This document shows, piece by piece, positions 15,237 to 23,031 of a DNA stretch of 36,797 nt (positions are counted from its first letter, which is position 1; each line of letters begins with the position of its first letter). The DNA is from Desulfotomaculum sp. (GTDB lineage: Bacteria; Bacillota; Desulfotomaculia; Desulfotomaculales; Desulfohalotomaculaceae). The stretch covers positions 1-36,797 of the forward strand of contig JACDOL010000015.1 of the NCBI GenBank assembly GCA_017656165.1. Reading direction: 5' to 3'. A program made the translations under genes and the position numbers. The notes under the pieces were generated by a model. That model was not told the origin of the DNA, did not search any database, and saw only the letters and a program-made list of their open reading frames with translations.

Positions 15237-16481
15237 ATGTCAGCAGTTAAATATGCCAAAAGACTTACCGTTTACCGGCAGATATTAGAAGATAAGGTTG
15301 TTAAAGCAGCAATGGCATTTCTGCAGCAAGAAAGAGAAGATGAAAAAATAGATAGTTACGGAGAGCTGTTTTACAGGCTGGCAGAAGCAAATGAAAAAAA
15401 TGTTCAGTTTACCAGTAATGGATGGCAGAATCATTTGTTAAATCTTTTGTTATACGATGATAACCCCTTCAGCCGCCAGGCTGCCGTTTGGGGGCCAAAT
15501 ATAAATTTTTCCCTCCGCAGTGCTGCAGAACATGATCTAATGTGCCTGCAGAAGTTATTTACGGCTGATATTTCTATGCAGCCGGTGAATGTAGATGAAA
15601 TGACTTCATGGGGACAGAAACCTGTGAAGAATAAGCAGGCAGTCAGCCTGGTGGAAAATTTAACGGCAGCAGCTCGCTGGCAGGGATGTATAGATTTATT
15701 AATAGATTATTATCACACAGCAGGAGTTGGTATTTACGGCCGTTATCACATCCTGCGGTGGGATGGGGAAAAGCGGCGTATAGTGGGAGTAGATAAGGCA
15801 GATCCTGTAAAACTGACTGACTTAATTGGATACCACTCTGAGCGGCAGAAAATAATAGATAACACGGAGGCATTTTTAAACGGCAAGCCGGCTAATAATG
15901 TTCTTTTGTACGGTGACCGCGGAACCGGTAAATCGTCCACTGTTAAAGCCCTGGCAAATACATACGGGCTTAAAGGACTGCGGCTGGTAGAAATCCCAAA
16001 ACAATATCTCGGTCACTTCTCCATTATTGTCAACCAGCTAGCTGATTACCCCCAGCATTTTATTTTATTTATTGATGATTTATCCTTTGAGGATTATGAA
16101 ATTGAATATAAAGCTTTAAAGGCAGTACTGGAAGGCGGCGTGGAAATCAAACCCCAAAATGTATTGATATATGCAACTTCAAACCGGCGCCACCTAATTA
16201 GAGAAAGCTTCAGTGAACGCCAGCAGGATGAAGTTCACGCCGCTGACAGCATCCAAGAAAAACTATCTTTATCAGATCGTTTTGGTTTGACAGTCACTTT
16301 TACAGCACCAGATCAAAAACAGTACCTGGAAATTGTCGAAGGCTTAGCCAGCCAGTATGGATTAAATGTAAGAAAGGAAGAACTGCATCACAAGGCGCTG
16401 CAGTGGGTGCTGAATCACAGCGGCCGCTCAGGCAGGGCAGCAAGGCAGTTTATTGAGTATATGGTGAGCAAAATAAAATAA
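15237..16481 (+). CDS. DUF815-family AAA+ ATPase
   Basis: A 414-residue P-loop ATPase: Walker A GDRGTGKS at 226-233, Walker B FILFIDD at 275-281, and a later ATSNRRHLIRE sensor-1 segment. A helical N-terminal region (1-195) is typical of the DUF815 family found in many Gram-positive and other bacteria. Biochemical role unknown. AGGAG lies nine bases before the ATG. It is transcribed away from cotJ and towards the next minus-strand gene. Confidence 0.88.
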   Translation: MSAVKYAKRLTVYRQILEDKVVKAAMAFLQQEREDEKIDSYGELFYRLAEANEKNVQFTSNGWQNHLLNLLLYDDNPFSRQAAVWGPNINFSLRSAAEHDLMCLQKLFTADISMQPVNVDEMTSWGQKPVKNKQAVSLVENLTAAARWQGCIDLLIDYYHTAGVGIYGRYHILRWDGEKRRIVGVDKADPVKLTDLIGYHSERQKIIDNTEAFLNGKPANNVLLYGDRGTGKSSTVKALANTYGLKGLRLVEIPKQYLGHFSIIVNQLADYPQHFILFIDDLSFEDYEIEYKALKAVLEGGVEIKPQNVLIYATSNRRHLIRESFSERQQDEVHAADSIQEKLSLSDRFGLTVTFTAPDQKQYLEIVEGLASQYGLNVRKEELHHKALQWVLNHSGRSGRAARQFIEYMVSKIK

Positions 16482-16488
16482 TAAATAT

Positions 16489-16537
16489 CCCCTCCATGCA
16501 GACAATAACTGTTTCATTTACTGTCTGCATGGAGGGG
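16489..16537. terminator. Bidirectional terminator-like perfect 16-bp inverted repeat
   Basis: CCCCTCCATGCAGACA (16489-16504) and its exact complement TGTCTGCATGGAGGGG (16522-16537) flank a 17-nt loop between two convergent genes. On the minus strand the stem is followed by ATATTTATTATTTTATTTT, so termination of the minus-strand gene is best supported. The stem is longer than typical terminators. Confidence 0.7.
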
Positions 16538-16541
16538 ACAG

Positions 16542-17105
16542 CTAGTCGCTGCTCGGCAGTTTCCCTTCCCAGGCAGCTGCCGCCTGAATTTCTTTCCTCT
16601 CCCTTTCTTCGGAGTCCATTTTTACTAGTTCATAAATCCGGCTGTCCTTTAATAGTTCCTTCCAGCATTGAGCTGTTGCTTCAATAAAATCTTTTCTCAG
16701 CGGAACTGTACCTGCTATTAATGGGCAGGTATAAGGCAGTGGTAAAGTATCATAAATTAATAAAAGTGTATCATCTTTCATTAAATGCGGTGCCAGGGGA
16801 AAGAACCGGCAGCTGAGAGGTCTTCTTTCCCTGGGACACGTCCTGGTACACCGTATAAAATAAACAGGGTATTCCCAGGAAGAGGGAAAATCATCTTCTT
16901 TAGGGTCCCTTTTCTCCCACACCAGCCAATCTTCATCACCTGTAAACATCACTTCTTCACCCGGAAATAAATACATCCCCAGGGTATCTTTATCATCAGG
17001 CTGGCAGCATACACTGCCGCAGAGTTCCCCACAATCTTCTGCCAGTGGGGTAACATCACGGGTTATTTTATACAGCTTTTTGTAGTCTATATTATATTTT
17101 TTCAT
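16542..17105 (-). CDS. YkgJ-like cysteine-cluster protein, function unknown
   Basis: 187 residues with a cysteine set resembling the YkgJ/UPF0153 putative metal-chelating group: Cys25, Cys29, Cys33, Cys34 (CGELCGSVCC), then Cys86, Cys90 and Cys99 in CTRTCPRERRPLSCRFFPLAP, and Cys127. Family members are thought to bind Zn or an Fe-S cluster. The frame opens at a GTG (17114) lying inside the ribosome site; AGGAGT at 17113-17118 with 7-nt spacing fixes the ATG at 17105. That site is the end of the pseudouridine synthase gene, so the two are coupled. Confidence 0.75.
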   Translation of the reverse strand: MKKYNIDYKKLYKITRDVTPLAEDCGELCGSVCCQPDDKDTLGMYLFPGEEVMFTGDEDWLVWEKRDPKEDDFPSSWEYPVYFIRCTRTCPRERRPLSCRFFPLAPHLMKDDTLLLIYDTLPLPYTCPLIAGTVPLRKDFIEATAQCWKELLKDSRIYELVKMDSEERERKEIQAAAAWEGKLPSSD

Positions 17106-17110
17106 AATAG

Positions 17111-17998
17111 TCACTCCTGGTATAAGCTGAGTAAATTCTGCATGTCCCGGGGAAGAGAACTCTCTTTTGATATTTGTTCCCCGGTTATAGGGTGCACAAG
17201 TTTTACCCGGCAGCAGTGCAGTGCCTGCCTGCTTATTTTATCCCTGCTTCCTCCATAAAGTTCATCACCCACCAGCGGGTGGCCGATATGGCTCATATGA
17301 ACCCTTATTTGATGTGTACGGCCGGTCTCCAACCGCAGTCTTACCAGCGCGGCATCATTCATTGTCTTTATAACCTGGTAATGGGTAACAGCCTTTCGTC
17401 CACCCGGGTCAACCCGGTGTTTAACACTGCTGCCTGGACAGCGGGCAATGGGCAGGGCTATAACAGCCTTTAAGTGCTTAATTTCTCCATGTACCACCGC
17501 CAGGTACTCCCTTTGAAAATTTCTGGTATGCAGCTGTTTAGAGAGTAAATAACCAGAATGAGGATGTTTAGCTACTACCACCAGCCCAGATGTATCCCGG
17601 TCCAGCCTTGAAACCGGGTGAAAAGCAGCTTCAATATTTTGCTGCTGATAATAGTACACCACTGCATTGGCCAGGGTATTTTCCGGTTCGTGTTTTAATG
17701 GATGCACCAACATGCCCGCAGGTTTGTTCACTATCAGCAGGTGCTGGTCTTCAAAAACAATATCAACAGGAAGGGGTTGGGGTTTTATACTGGATTTATC
17801 TTTTGTAATTATGTTTATGGTTATTAAGTCTCCCTCTTTTAACCGGTGGTTTAAATATACCGGCTTTTCATTAACCAAAACGCCGGCATTTTTCTTTAAC
17901 CTGCGTATCATAGTGCTGGAAAAGCACATATTTTTGTACAATAAACTCTTTACTGTTCTTCCTGCTTCAGTACCTGTTACGCGGTGGTTGATCTGCAC
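17111..17998 (-). CDS. RluD/RluA-family pseudouridine synthase
   Basis: About 295 residues: an S4-like N-terminal part, then VNKPAGMLVHP at 90-100, catalytic Asp133 in SRLDRDTSG, and ETGRTHQIRVHMSHIGHPLVGDELYG towards the end. All are RluA/RluD hallmarks; the target uridine (rRNA or tRNA) is not predictable. The open frame continues upstream to 18157, but that part is translated tRNA-Gly sequence and the tRNA terminator, so it cannot be real. A GTG at 17998 preceded by AGAGGTG is the likely start. Confidence 0.88.
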   Translation of the reverse strand: MQINHRVTGTEAGRTVKSLLYKNMCFSSTMIRRLKKNAGVLVNEKPVYLNHRLKEGDLITINIITKDKSSIKPQPLPVDIVFEDQHLLIVNKPAGMLVHPLKHEPENTLANAVVYYYQQQNIEAAFHPVSRLDRDTSGLVVVAKHPHSGYLLSKQLHTRNFQREYLAVVHGEIKHLKAVIALPIARCPGSSVKHRVDPGGRKAVTHYQVIKTMNDAALVRLRLETGRTHQIRVHMSHIGHPLVGDELYGGSRDKISRQALHCCRVKLVHPITGEQISKESSLPRDMQNLLSLYQE

Positions 17999-18062
17999 AC
18001 AGCTCACCTCTATTTTGCGGCAGGTCTTAGCACCGCCAGTATTTACGCTCCTTCTCACATAG

Positions 18063-18088
18063 AAAAAAAGACCAGGTTTAACCTGGTC
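18063..18088 (-). terminator. Terminator of the tRNA operon
   Basis: Stem GACCAGGTT/AACCTGGTC followed on the minus strand by seven T residues (18063-18069), nine bases after the last tRNA. A textbook Rho-independent terminator separating the tRNAs from the pseudouridine synthase gene. Confidence 0.9.
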
Positions 18089-18096
18089 CTTGTTAC

Positions 18097-18171
18097 TGGA
18101 GCGGAAGACGGGATTCGAACCCGCGGCCCTCGCCTTGGCAAGGCGATGCTCTACCACTGAGCTACTTCCGC
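18097..18171 (-). tRNA. tRNA-Gly (GCC), copy 1
   Basis: A cloverleaf is readable on the minus strand: acceptor GCGGAAG/CTTCCGC, anticodon stem TCGCC/GGCGA with loop TTGCCAA (anticodon GCC), T-arm GGGTTCGAATCCC and an encoded CCA at 18097-18099. Confidence 0.97.
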
Positions 18172-18175
18172 ATTG

Positions 18176-18251
18176 TGGCGGAGCTGACGGGAATTGAACC
18201 CGCGATCTCCGGCTTGACAGGCCGGCATGTTAACCCCTACACCACAGCTCC
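18176..18251 (-). tRNA. tRNA-Asp (GTC), copy 1
   Basis: Acceptor GGAGCTG/CAGCTCC with discriminator G and encoded CCA. The anticodon loop CTGTCAA sits in a CCGGC/GCCGG stem (anticodon GTC), and the T-arm reads GGGTTCAATTCCC. Four bases separate it from tRNA-Gly. Confidence 0.97.
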
Positions 18252-18325
18252 GCACTTTATGTATTACTTACCCGCCAAATATCACTATATAACATTTTTA
18301 TTAAAATGTCAACTGTAAATTATAG

Positions 18326-18400
18326 TGGAGCGGAAGACGGGATTCGAACCCGCGGCCCTCGCCTTGGCAAGGCGATGCTCTACCACTGAGCTACTTCCGC
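18326..18400 (-). tRNA. tRNA-Gly (GCC), copy 2
   Basis: Identical to copy 1 over its whole length, offset by 229 bp, including the encoded CCA. Confidence 0.97.
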
Positions 18401-18404
18401 ATTG

Positions 18405-18480
18405 TGGCGGAGCTGACGGGAATTGAACCCGCGATCTCCGGCTTGACAGGCCGGCATGTTAACCCCTACACCACAGCTCC
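18405..18480 (-). tRNA. tRNA-Asp (GTC), copy 2
   Basis: Identical to copy 1, offset by 229 bp. It is the promoter-proximal tRNA of the four-gene cluster. Confidence 0.97.
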
Positions 18481-18509
18481 GCTTTGCTTTTATTCCAGCG
18501 ACGAATAAT

Positions 18510-18538
18510 AATTTACGATAAATTAATCTAGAAGTCAA
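18510..18538 (-). promoter_or_regulatory. Promoter of the tRNA operon
   Basis: Minus-strand TTGACT (18533-18538), 17 bp, TAAATT (18510-18515), about 30 bp before the first tRNA-Asp. Confidence 0.7.
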
Positions 18539-18568
18539 TAGGTTTATTGCAAAAAATACGATATTTTT

Positions 18569-18603
18569 TTGACAGAAAATAGAGGTGCGGCGAATGCACC
18601 TCT
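18569..18603 (-). terminator. Terminator of hslO
   Basis: Stem AGAGGTGC/GCACCTCT with a 7-nt loop (18581-18603) overlaps the hslO stop codon. On the minus strand it is followed by ATTTTCTGTC. Confidence 0.65.
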
Positions 18604-19477
18604 AATTCTCTGCTTCTTCCAGGATTTTTTGCAGTTCCTGCTTATTAAAGTGATATTTCTGGGCACAGAAATGGCACTGCAGTTCTGCTTCTCCCTGCTC
18701 TTCAATTAAGTCAGCAAGTTCGTCCTTACCCATGCTGATTAAAACCTGTTCTAATCTTTCCCGACTGCAGCTGCAGGAAAAACTAACAGGCATTTTATCT
18801 AAAATTTTAACCGGCAAATCTTCAGTAAGCAGTTTAACCATGTCCTCGGGTTTAGCACCCTGGTTAACGAGACTGCTGACCGGGGGCATTGAAGCTAAAC
18901 CCTGTTCTAATTTTTCCAGGATGTCTTCCCGGGCACCGGGCATCAGCTGTAAAATTAAACCACCTGCCGCCTTAACACTGTTATCTGTTTCCACCAGCAC
19001 ACCCAGTGACACCGCTGACGGTGTTTGTTCAGATTTTAAAAGATAGGCGGCGAGGTCTTCACCAATTTCCCCTGATACCAGTTCCACTGTACCGGTAAAT
19101 GGTTCTTTTAACCCTAAATCTTTACTTACCGACAGTGTTCCCCTGCCAACGGCAGCTCCCACGGACAGTTTCCCATCTTTACTGGGCAGGTGCACCTGGG
19201 GATTCTGCACATACCCTCTAACGCTGCCGTGGGCATCAGCAGTAACTACAATGGCTCCCAATGGTCCGTTTCCCAGCACCCTGATAGTCAGCAGGTCGTC
19301 ACCCTTTAAATTGGCACCCATCAACAGTGCAGCGGTCATTGTACGCCCCAGGGCAGAAGTGGCAATGGGCCAGGTATTGTGACGTCTGCGAGCTTCTTCA
19401 ACCACATTGGTAGTAACGCAGGCATATACTCTAAATTGTTCTTCTTCACCTATTGCTTTTATAAGGTAGTCTTCCAT
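18602..19477 (-). CDS. hslO: Redox-regulated chaperone Hsp33
   Basis: The 291-residue protein has the Hsp33 layout: an N-terminal DYLIKA start and RTMTAALLMGANLKG core, and a C-terminal zinc redox switch Cys235-x-Cys237 (SCSCS) with Cys268-x2-Cys271 (CHFC). In the cytoplasm it becomes an active holdase when oxidation releases the zinc. The frame opens at 19534, but AAAGGGTG seven bases before the ATG at 19477 fixes the start. It probably has its own promoter, since a terminator precedes it. Confidence 0.95.
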   Translation of the reverse strand: MEDYLIKAIGEEEQFRVYACVTTNVVEEARRRHNTWPIATSALGRTMTAALLMGANLKGDDLLTIRVLGNGPLGAIVVTADAHGSVRGYVQNPQVHLPSKDGKLSVGAAVGRGTLSVSKDLGLKEPFTGTVELVSGEIGEDLAAYLLKSEQTPSAVSLGVLVETDNSVKAAGGLILQLMPGAREDILEKLEQGLASMPPVSSLVNQGAKPEDMVKLLTEDLPVKILDKMPVSFSCSCSRERLEQVLISMGKDELADLIEEQGEAELQCHFCAQKYHFNKQELQKILEEAEN

Positions 19478-19514
19478 TGCATCACACCCTTTCTGAAACA
19501 TTATACCATTAATA

Positions 19515-19563
19515 AGAAAAACTAAAAGAGCCAAGGTGATAATATAACCACCTTGACTCTTTT
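19515..19563 (-). terminator. Terminator of the tnaA-NSS-small protein operon
   Basis: A 15-bp stem joins 19524-19538 with 19549-19563. As minus-strand RNA the only non-Watson-Crick pair is U-G; as plus-strand RNA the same position is a C-A mismatch. It therefore works on the minus strand, where it is followed by a U-rich run. Confidence 0.8.
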
Positions 19564-19567
19564 AACT

Positions 19568-19702
19568 CTAGGGTACAGTACCGTCTGACATGGCCGGTGA
19601 AGTATACTTCATATTCTTTGGTTTTTGATTATGCCTTTCTTTCACTGCATCAACTGTTTTTTCCGGCTCTGGAGTCTTAAAGTTACCAGCTTTTTTAACC
19701 AT
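19568..19702 (-). CDS. Small 44-residue protein, unrecognised
   Basis: A complete frame from ATG (19702) to TAG, with a near-perfect AAGGAGGG site seven bases upstream. It lies 24 bp after the NSS transporter gene and before a strong terminator. The protein is hydrophilic and basic (MVKKAGNFKTPEPEKT at the start, MSDGTVP at the end), with no membrane segment, signal or cysteine. NSS transporters of the MetP type have a small partner (MetS), but that one is hydrophobic, so this is not an obvious equivalent. The gene is very likely real from its translation signals; function unknown. Confidence 0.7.
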   Translation of the reverse strand: MVKKAGNFKTPEPEKTVDAVKERHNQKPKNMKYTSPAMSDGTVP

Positions 19703-19726
19703 ATTAATCCCTCCTTTTTGATGTTA

Positions 19727-21040
19727 CTATATTCCTCCCATAATGATGCCCATTATCAGAACAAAGATAGCTACACCTGTGAATACATATTTTGCCAGAT
19801 ATTCCCACCACGCTCCCAGCGGCTTGGCAGCACCCTTGTTAACCTGCTCCCTGGCCTTGGATGAGCCGTAAATCCAAAAGAAAACCACGGCTGACAGCAC
19901 TGCCCCAAAGGGAACAATGTAAATGGTAACTATATCTGCAAATATACCAAATAGGTTTAGATTTAAATCCAGGGGTATTCCAATGAGAAACCCAATTACG
20001 GTAACCAAAAAAGCACTTTTGGTCCTGCTCCAACCAGTACGGTCCATTATAGCTTCTACTGGAACTTCCATTAAGTTTATGGCCGAGGATATGGCTGCAA
20101 ATACCACTGCTACAAAGAACAGGATACCGAAAATATAGCCCCCTGGCATCATTTTAAATATAAAGGGTACAGTGATAAATAAAAGGGGGGGGCCGGCTTG
20201 AACGTCTAGATTAAATGCAAAGGCTGCCGGGATAGTTACCAGCGCTGCCAGCAGAGATGCAAGTGTGGTATAAAAAGCTGTGTTCAGTGCTGACGATGGT
20301 ATATCTTCATCTGCTTTTAAATAGCTCCCGTACACCAGCATAGCTGCCCCACCCAGTGACACTGTAAAAAAAGCCTGCCCCAGTGCCATTACCCAGGTAA
20401 TTGGCTTTGCCAGATAAGACCAATCTGGAACAAACAAGTAGTTTATTCCTTCCTGGGCTCCAGGAAGAGTTACAGACCTGATCATTAATATGGCCAGTAT
20501 AATGAACAAACCAGGCATCATATACTTGTTAGCAGTCTCAATTCCATCTTTAACACCCATTCTAATTATCACCAGGGTAAGTACCAGGGCAAGAAAGTGC
20601 CATAGAATACTTTCGGTTTGCCCGGCAACCCCCCCGAAGTACGCAGGAATGTCTATTTTATTAAAGGCCCCGGTGATGGAAAGTGTTAGATACTTAAGTA
20701 TCCACCCTACCACTATTAGATAAAAAGTAAATACACCACTGACTCCCAGCACCGGAATAACTCCCAGGGCAGCGCCGCCGCTAATACCTCTTTCTTTAAA
20801 TACTTTTTCATAAGATCCAATGGCACCCCTCTGCTGGCTTCTGCCAAAGGCAAATTCACCCATCAGCCCGGTCACACCCAGCACAAAAGTAAATATAAGA
20901 TAAGGTACCAGAAAGGCAGCGCCACCAAACTGTCCTATCCGCCAGGGAAACATCCAGATACTTCCCAATCCCATGGCGGCACCTATACAAGCCAAAATAA
21001 ACCCCGTTTTGCCCGACCACGTTTCACGTTCAGCGGTCAT
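19727..21040 (-). CDS. NSS-family Na+-coupled transporter (probable tryptophan importer)
   Basis: The 437 residues, with about 11-12 membrane spans, fit the neurotransmitter:sodium symporter family (LeuT fold). The TM1 signature GFILACIGAAMGLGSIWMFPW starts at residue 13; the LeuT Na1-site Asn27 is Ser here, and LeuT Asn21 is Ala. It follows tnaA by 36 bp, the same pairing as the TnaT tryptophan transporter with tryptophanase in Symbiobacterium, so tryptophan uptake is the best guess. GGGGGG lies upstream of the ATG. Confidence 0.88.
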   Translation of the reverse strand: MTAERETWSGKTGFILACIGAAMGLGSIWMFPWRIGQFGGAAFLVPYLIFTFVLGVTGLMGEFAFGRSQQRGAIGSYEKVFKERGISGGAALGVIPVLGVSGVFTFYLIVVGWILKYLTLSITGAFNKIDIPAYFGGVAGQTESILWHFLALVLTLVIIRMGVKDGIETANKYMMPGLFIILAILMIRSVTLPGAQEGINYLFVPDWSYLAKPITWVMALGQAFFTVSLGGAAMLVYGSYLKADEDIPSSALNTAFYTTLASLLAALVTIPAAFAFNLDVQAGPPLLFITVPFIFKMMPGGYIFGILFFVAVVFAAISSAINLMEVPVEAIMDRTGWSRTKSAFLVTVIGFLIGIPLDLNLNLFGIFADIVTIYIVPFGAVLSAVVFFWIYGSSKAREQVNKGAAKPLGAWWEYLAKYVFTGVAIFVLIMGIIMGGI

Positions 21041-21076
21041 GATATCCCCCCTTTATTAAGGAACTTTGCGTATTTG

Positions 21077-22465
21077 TTATTGAACTGGCTTTAACCTGGC
21101 AGTGAAGTGCCTTAAAATTTTAGGTTCATAAGTAAATTCCAAGCCTTTTAAACTGCTGGCTTTGTCTTTAATGTTTATCAACGCATCAGCAACAACATCA
21201 AGGTGAGTATAGGTGTATACCCTGCGCGGGATGGTCAGGCGCAGCAGTTCTAAAGGTGATTCCAGGTTTTCGCCGGTATCGGGATCCCTTCCAAGCAGGA
21301 ATGATCCTATTTCAACCCCCCTGACGCCGGCTTCCAGGTATAGTTCGTTAGCCAGGGCCACAGCGGGAAACTGGTAGAAAGGTATATGAGGTAATATTTT
21401 CTTGGCGTCAACAAAAACTGCATGTCCCCCAGTTGGATACTGAATGGGAATTCCGCCTTCCCTTAACCTTTCTCCCAGGTACCTGACATGGCCGACCCTG
21501 TAATTTAAGTAGTCGTAATCCATTCCCTCATGCAGGCCCCTGGCCAAGGCTTCCATATCTCTTCCCGCCAATCCACCGTAAGTAACAAAGCCTTCTAACG
21601 GTACAACCCGGGAACTGGCCTGGGTATACAGCTCTTCATCATCTTTAATTCCTATAAGGCCCCCAATGTTTACGATGGCATCCTTTTTGGCGCTCATGGT
21701 AAATCCTTCCACATAACTAAACATTTCTTTTACTATATCCTTGATGGATTTATCGGCGTATCCTTCTTCTCTCTCTTTAATGAAATAAGCATTTTCAGCA
21801 AACCTGGCAGCATCCATAAAAATTCTGATGCCGTATTTCTTAGCAATTTCACTTACTTCTTTTATGTTTTTCATAGAAACTGGCTGGCCACCGGCACTGT
21901 TGCAGGTAATGGTTACAATGATAAAGGCAATTTTATCTGATCCCTGTTCTTTTATAAAAGCTTCCAGCCTTCCGGTGTCAAAATCTCCTTTAAAGGGATG
22001 ATATTTTTCAGTATCAAAAGCATCTTCTATTACAATATTTACCGCCCTACCACCGGCAAGCTCCACGTGAGCTTTGGTTGTATCAAAGTGCATATTACTG
22101 ATTACAATTTGCCCTGGTTTCTTTATTAAGATGGGAAATAAGACCTGTTCTGCTCCCCTCCCCTGGTGGGTAGGTATAGCATAGTTGTAATCAAAAATAT
22201 CCTTTACAGCATCCTGGAGGTGAAAATAATTTCGACTTCCGGCATAAGCTTCATCACCCATCATTAATCCAGCCCACTGGTGGTCACTCATAGCCCCTGT
22301 ACCGCTGTCTGTAAGCAGATCAATATAAACCTCATTGCTTTTTAGAAGAAATATATTGTACCCTGCCCTTTCTAAAGCTGTTTGACGTTCTTCCCTTGTG
22401 ATTTTTTTCAACGGCTCTACCATTTTAATTTTGAAAGGTTCTGGGACTGCTCTAACTTCACTCAT
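21077..22465 (-). CDS. tnaA: Tryptophanase (tryptophan indole-lyase)
   Basis: A PLP enzyme of 462 residues. The Schiff-base lysine is the second Lys of [15 protein letters not shown] (266 counted from the upstream ATG). Tryptophanase and tyrosine phenol-lyase are close relatives; three discriminating positions all agree with tryptophanase: Asp in MHFDTT (Thr in TPL), Ile in [11 protein letters not shown] (Arg in TPL), and His in LRHFTARL (Phe in TPL). It would convert tryptophan to indole, pyruvate and ammonia. GGAGGG lies at 22473-22478, so the start is the ATG at 22465, not the one at 22480 that overlaps this site. Followed by the transporter gene. Confidence 0.93.
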   Translation of the reverse strand: MSEVRAVPEPFKIKMVEPLKKITREERQTALERAGYNIFLLKSNEVYIDLLTDSGTGAMSDHQWAGLMMGDEAYAGSRNYFHLQDAVKDIFDYNYAIPTHQGRGAEQVLFPILIKKPGQIVISNMHFDTTKAHVELAGGRAVNIVIEDAFDTEKYHPFKGDFDTGRLEAFIKEQGSDKIAFIIVTITCNSAGGQPVSMKNIKEVSEIAKKYGIRIFMDAARFAENAYFIKEREEGYADKSIKDIVKEMFSYVEGFTMSAKKDAIVNIGGLIGIKDDEELYTQASSRVVPLEGFVTYGGLAGRDMEALARGLHEGMDYDYLNYRVGHVRYLGERLREGGIPIQYPTGGHAVFVDAKKILPHIPFYQFPAVALANELYLEAGVRGVEIGSFLLGRDPDTGENLESPLELLRLTIPRRVYTYTHLDVVADALINIKDKASSLKGLEFTYEPKILRHFTARLKPVQ

Positions 22466-22596
22466 ATATGTACCCTCCATTGATTAAAATATTTATTTCT
22501 CTTATGATTTCCGATTGTTTGTGTTCAATACACTTTAAATAATAATCTTCATTCCAATGGCAAATATTAAATAATAAATTAATAGGGGGTATTTTG

Positions 22597-22980
22597 ATGA
22601 GCGAAAAAACAATTATTAGCACCAAAGAAGCTCCTGCAGCCATTGGTCCATACTCTCAAGCAGTCAGGGTTGGGCCGTTGCTGTTTGTATCGGGGCAGAT
22701 CCCGGTAAATCCTGCCACCGGGGATATTCCGGGCAATGTTCAGGACCAAACCCACCAGTCTATGAAAAACCTGCAGGCCATAATTCAAGAAGCAGGGGGA
22801 ACTTTAAAGAACGTGGTTAAGACTACAGTCTTTATAAAAAACATGGATCAGTTCGCAGAAGTTAATGAAGTTTACGGCCAGTATTTTCAGGAAGATCCAC
22901 CCGCCCGGGCTTGTGTAGAAGCTGCCCGCCTTCCCAAAGACGTTTTAGTAGAAGTGGAAGCAGTGGTTTATTTACCGTAA
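22597..22980 (+). CDS. ridA: RidA/YjgF-family enamine/imine deaminase
   Basis: 127 residues with APAAIGPYSQAVRVG, FVSGQIPVNPATG, the catalytic Arg in PPARACVEAARLP, and VEVEAVVYLP at the end. RidA hydrolyses reactive enamines such as 2-aminoacrylate released by PLP lyases. It is divergent from tnaA, which forms just such an intermediate, so the pairing is functionally sensible. AGGGGGT six bases before the ATG decides the start over an upstream TTG. Confidence 0.95.
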   Translation: MSEKTIISTKEAPAAIGPYSQAVRVGPLLFVSGQIPVNPATGDIPGNVQDQTHQSMKNLQAIIQEAGGTLKNVVKTTVFIKNMDQFAEVNEVYGQYFQEDPPARACVEAARLPKDVLVEVEAVVYLP

Positions 22981-22985
22981 TAAGT

Positions 22986-23031
22986 AAAACCCCATCCCAT
23001 TTCTCTATAAGTTAAAATGGGATGGGGTTTT
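22986..23031. terminator. Bidirectional terminator between ridA and the HD protein gene
   Basis: A 17-bp stem AAAACCCCATCCCATTT/AAATGGGATGGGGTTTT is followed by T-rich sequence on the ridA strand. The stop codon of the converging gene lies inside the structure. Confidence 0.9.

Larger units (their letters stand above)
18097..18482. repeat. Tandem duplication of the tRNA-Gly/tRNA-Asp pair
   Basis: A 157-bp block (18097-18253) is repeated exactly at 18326-18482, separated by 73 bp of unique AT-rich sequence. Perfect identity, including the 4-bp spacer between the tRNAs, indicates recent duplication or ongoing gene conversion. Confidence 0.95.

Noticed and set aside
17999-18157. N-terminal extension of the pseudouridine synthase frame
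   Set aside because: It translates the tRNA-Gly gene and the tRNA terminator; the ribosome site and GTG at 17998 give a sensible start.
21077-22465. Tyrosine phenol-lyase as the identity of the PLP lyase
   Set aside because: Three positions that separate the families (Asp, Ile, His) all match tryptophanase.
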